The position numbers were made by a program, and so were the translations under genes. The notes below the pieces were generated by a model. That model was given only the letters and a program-made list of their open reading frames with translations, did no database searches and had not been told where the DNA came from. From Candidatus Zixiibacteriota bacterium (lineage in GTDB: Bacteria; Zixibacteria; MSB-5A5; JAUVRN01), in assembly GCA_030597645.1 (NCBI GenBank), contig JAUVRN010000085.1:1-7417 (forward strand): a DNA stretch of 7,417 nucleotides, in the 5' to 3' direction. Of the stretch, positions 4,826 to 7,417 are shown in pieces; within the stretch, counting starts at the first letter, position 1, and each line of letters starts with the position of its first letter.

Positions 4826-7417
4826 ATGCCTTCTGTCCCGTCGAAGGCTCTCCGTGTGCTCGCGCTCTTCGCCTTGTTCTGCAATGTGGCATGGGGGTCC
4901 AACATCCCGCGCTATCGCTACAGGCTACCGCCGGTCAAAGTCGATTCGCGGGCGTTCCAGGTTACTTCAGCTCCGACCCGCTCCGTCGGTCGATCCCGGC
5001 AACTCAGTGCAACCATACCCAGCAGTCGCCTTATGGGTTTTACCTGGTACGAGTATCAGCACAACGGCAGCACGGGCAGGCAGATAGACGAACTGGGCGG
5101 AGAGATCCAGGTCTCCTGGATGAGGGCCCTCAGCCCGGATCCGACGACTCGGACCGTAGCGTGGAATCGTGTGCCTGTGGCGGGCAGTCCCCAGACCTAC
5201 ACGCTCGACAACGGTGATACCGTGCGCTTTCTGCAACCTGGCTATTGGGTGCTCGCGAACGGGGGCTTTGCCGGCCGACGCCCCGGGTTTACCAATGTCC
5301 GCAACCGTCCGAACGGTGCGGCGGTAGTCATTTTCCACGACGCCGGTGGTCCCCAGTACTGGTGTGCCGAGCTCGATTTGGGTCCCAGTTGGGGTTTCTT
5401 TGCCCCCCAACCATCCCGGGCGCCCAACCCGCCGGGCATTCAATACGAGGAAGATGCGGCGATCTGGCCCAAGCAGGCCATCGGCATTTGTGGCAGTGAC
5501 CTGGTCCACCATGGCATCGGCACGTGGTCGGGTGATTCAAACGAAGTCTGGTACTGGCGGGGGATGATCCACGAGAACGGCAGCAACGACAGCAACGACA
5601 GCATATCGTGGGACGTGTCACAGCCTACCCTTATCCACCCTCAGGATTGTTTTCTCACGGCCGTCATCGAGGCCGACGGCGATGAGGTGTCACTCGTCGT
5701 GGGAAGCCAGGTGAGTCCGGTCAACGCGGATGTCGGCTATTACCGTTCCACCGATTGCGGACTCACGTGGGGACCCTTTGTCAACATCACCAATTACAAT
5801 GTATTCGATCCCGAGGGAATGTGGGTCGAACTCGATGCGGTGTATGATCCCGACGGCAATCTTCACGTGATCTGGAACACGGCCCCAGCGGACGGGCAGA
5901 GCTTTCCCTGTAATCTCTATCACTGGGACGAGGCATCGGGTCAGATTCGTATGGTGACCTCCGCGCCTTGGTCCATTTGGGGTTGCGAAAACTGGTGGTG
6001 GCAGTGGTCTTGCGGATCCGGTGTCAGCAACCTGGCCATCGCCGAACCGAGCATTGCAATCAAGCCTGCGGGGCTGCACGGGATCGCAGAGGAACTCATC
6101 ATTTCCGTGTGGACGCAATACGGGCCCACAGAAACGGACTGTGCAACGCGTGACGCGATCGGAACGCCTGGTGATTGCATAAACGGTGAAATCTACATGT
6201 CCGTCTCGTCGGATGATGGTCGCACGTGGGATCGACCACAAAACATTTCGGGAACGGTCACACCGGATTGCCTGCCGGGCGACTGCCTGAGCGAGGGGTG
6301 GGTCACCGCGGCAGCGAAAGCGGATTCGGGCGTGTACATCTCCTACGTGGAGGATCATCATGCGGGCGCCGCCGTTGAGGGCAAGGGCGCATGGACGGAG
6401 AACGATTACCGGGTCATCATTCCAGAGACACGTCTGCCGATCCCCAACCCCGTGATCGCCGTGTTTCCGATCCTGTATAGCGATCTTCATGCGGATCCGA
6501 TCTCTGGCGTTCCTCAGACAGTCGAATTGCACGTCGCTTCGGTCGGAACTGCGGATCTCAACTACCTGGTCACCGTTACCGGAGACCATGCGGGGCCCGC
6601 GCACGTCACCGTAAATGGCGATGTGGCATACAGCGGCGCAGTGCCTGCAGGTTCACCGCCGGATGTGCTGACCATCGCCTTTCACACCACGGGTCTGCTC
6701 GATCCCTCCGAGCACATCTGGCGCCTGGAAGTCACCTCCAACGATGCCGAGAACGATCCGGGCCAGGGCGGTAGCCCGATCGATGTCCACCTCCAGGTAT
6801 TCGCCGCCTCGGTGTGGCATGATTGCGTGGAGGATACGCTCTCGACGGGGCTGCATCGCATGCAGATCTCAAGCTGCCTGGAGATGGGAGGGCAGGGGAC
6901 AACGGGCACGGGATTCTACAACTACGCCGATGGCACGGAGTGGCTCACCAGTGGATCACCCCTGGTCACCCGTCTGGCCGGCAGCGATTCGCTGGCGTAC
7001 TTCAACGCGTACATGACGCCCTTGGATCGCTCACGCGAACGCAACCAGTCCTTCCGCGCTCAGTCTGAACTGAACGTGACTCGCGATACGATGATCGTGG
7101 TAGGCGATACCCAGTACGTGGCCGATGTCGCCCGGGGTAGTGCTTCAACGACAGACACAACCATCGGCATTGACTATGAGATCATATTTCCGAAGTCCCC
7201 GGGATTACAGCGCGGTGCGGTGTGGAAGCTGACCATGTTGCCTTTGACGGGTGTACCCATCGAAAACGTATCCCTTGGAGTCATCGCAGATTTGGACGTG
7301 GTCGATGCCATGCAGGGCGGTCCCGTTTGGGTCAATGCCGGCGCGGGAGCGGAATGGAAGGGTTGGATCGGTGCGCAGGCAGGAGTGATCCAAGGTGAGA
7401 TCGGCTTTGTCCCTCTG
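4826..7417 (+). CDS. Secreted Asp-box beta-propeller / Ig-like protein, 3'-truncated
   Basis: The frame is open without a stop for 864 codons from ATG 4826 to the window edge, so the C terminus is missing. Residues 1-24 (MPSVPSKALRVLALFALF...VAWG) form a Sec signal peptide with a probable cut after Gly24; Cys19 lacks a proper lipobox. Residues about 65-550 look like a sialidase-fold propeller: Asp-boxes STDCGLTW (308-315) and SSDDGRTW (461-468) match SxDxGxTW, and other strands (LDAVYDPDGNLHVIW) fit the fold. A Trp/Cys-rich loop lies at 382-396. Residues about 566-660 (VELHVASVGTADLNY... to HLQVF) resemble an Ig-like beta-sandwich of the kind found in large surface proteins. The rest, from about 661, is unrecognised. 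About 13 cysteines remain after export, suggesting disulfides. It is probably a cell-surface or secreted binding protein or glycan-active protein; catalytic sialidase residues could not be assigned. A sorting or anchor domain may lie beyond the window. Confidence 0.85.
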   Translation, partial: MPSVPSKALRVLALFALFCNVAWGSNIPRYRYRLPPVKVDSRAFQVTSAPTRSVGRSRQLSATIPSSRLMGFTWYEYQHNGSTGRQIDELGGEIQVSWMRALSPDPTTRTVAWNRVPVAGSPQTYTLDNGDTVRFLQPGYWVLANGGFAGRRPGFTNVRNRPNGAAVVIFHDAGGPQYWCAELDLGPSWGFFAPQPSRAPNPPGIQYEEDAAIWPKQAIGICGSDLVHHGIGTWSGDSNEVWYWRGMIHENGSNDSNDSISWDVSQPTLIHPQDCFLTAVIEADGDEVSLVVGSQVSPVNADVGYYRSTDCGLTWGPFVNITNYNVFDPEGMWVELDAVYDPDGNLHVIWNTAPADGQSFPCNLYHWDEASGQIRMVTSAPWSIWGCENWWWQWSCGSGVSNLAIAEPSIAIKPAGLHGIAEELIISVWTQYGPTETDCATRDAIGTPGDCINGEIYMSVSSDDGRTWDRPQNISGTVTPDCLPGDCLSEGWVTAAAKADSGVYISYVEDHHAGAAVEGKGAWTENDYRVIIPETRLPIPNPVIAVFPILYSDLHADPISGVPQTVELHVASVGTADLNYLVTVTGDHAGPAHVTVNGDVAYSGAVPAGSPPDVLTIAFHTTGLLDPSEHIWRLEVTSNDAENDPGQGGSPIDVHLQVFAASVWHDCVEDTLSTGLHRMQISSCLEMGGQGTTGTGFYNYADGTEWLTSGSPLVTRLAGSDSLAYFNAYMTPLDRSRERNQSFRAQSELNVTRDTMIVVGDTQYVADVARGSASTTDTTIGIDYEIIFPKSPGLQRGAVWKLTMLPLTGVPIENVSLGVIADLDVVDAMQGGPVWVNAGAGAEWKGWIGAQAGVIQGEIGFVPL
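5581..5603 (+). repeat. Short 9-bp tandem repeat (2.5 copies) within the secreted protein gene
   Basis: CAGCAACGA occurs twice and then as a partial CAGCA, encoding a polar GSNDSNDS stretch, probably a surface loop of the propeller. It could vary in copy number by slippage; 9 bp keeps the frame. Confidence 0.6.

Noticed and set aside
5690..6604. 304-codon open frame on the - strand
   Set aside because: It is antisense to the Asp-box gene, with no motif or start signal; the + strand frame has Asp-boxes and a signal peptide.
4826..7417. Calling the secreted protein an active sialidase
   Set aside because: Only two Asp-boxes are visible, and these occur in many non-sialidase propellers. A YRLP string near the N terminus resembles the sialidase RIP motif, but the Arg triad, nucleophile Tyr and catalytic Asp cannot be placed.

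Overview
The window is GC-rich bacterial DNA with all supported genes on the + strand. Secreted propeller proteins, a periplasmic metallohydrolase fused to an outer-membrane barrel, and Asp-box/Ig-like surface proteins point to a diderm bacterium. The style fits the FCB superphylum or a related uncultured lineage (Candidatus Eisenbacteria or Krumholzibacteriota type). There is no rRNA or other marker, so this placement is inference.

Layout: (1) 1-674 is the 3' end of a gene for a protein made largely of 11-residue repeats (consensus FNRLRQMDVQE), followed by a helical C-terminal region. (2) 675-816 is a short intergenic stretch with a 14-bp perfect palindrome and a strong GC-rich hairpin, a possible terminator. 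(3) 817-3750 is one continuous reading frame for about 977 residues: signal peptide, gluzincin-type peptidase-MA domain (HELVH plus downstream WYHEG), TolB-like beta-propeller, and C-terminal outer-membrane beta-barrel. An in-frame TAG at 2848-2850, inside the barrel, interrupts it. (4) 3747-4754 encodes a PrsW-family intramembrane metalloprotease whose likely GTG start overlaps the preceding TGA stop (GTGA). (5) 4755-4825 carries a plausible sigma70-type promoter (TTGCGG-16 bp-TATATT) and a ribosome binding site. (6) 4826-7417 is an 864-codon open frame running off the window end. It encodes a secreted, cysteine-rich protein with two Asp-box motifs and an Ig-like domain.

How the genes fit together: the barrel protein and PrsW form a translationally coupled pair that places a periplasmic or surface protease beside a membrane-embedded one, suggesting a shared envelope role. 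No substrate can be read from the sequence. The last gene appears to be a separate unit with its own promoter. The repeat gene at the start is separated by a hairpin and has no visible functional link. The two most notable signals are the in-frame amber codon in the barrel gene and the 11-residue repeat array, whose two length irregularities (10 and 12 residues) cancel out.
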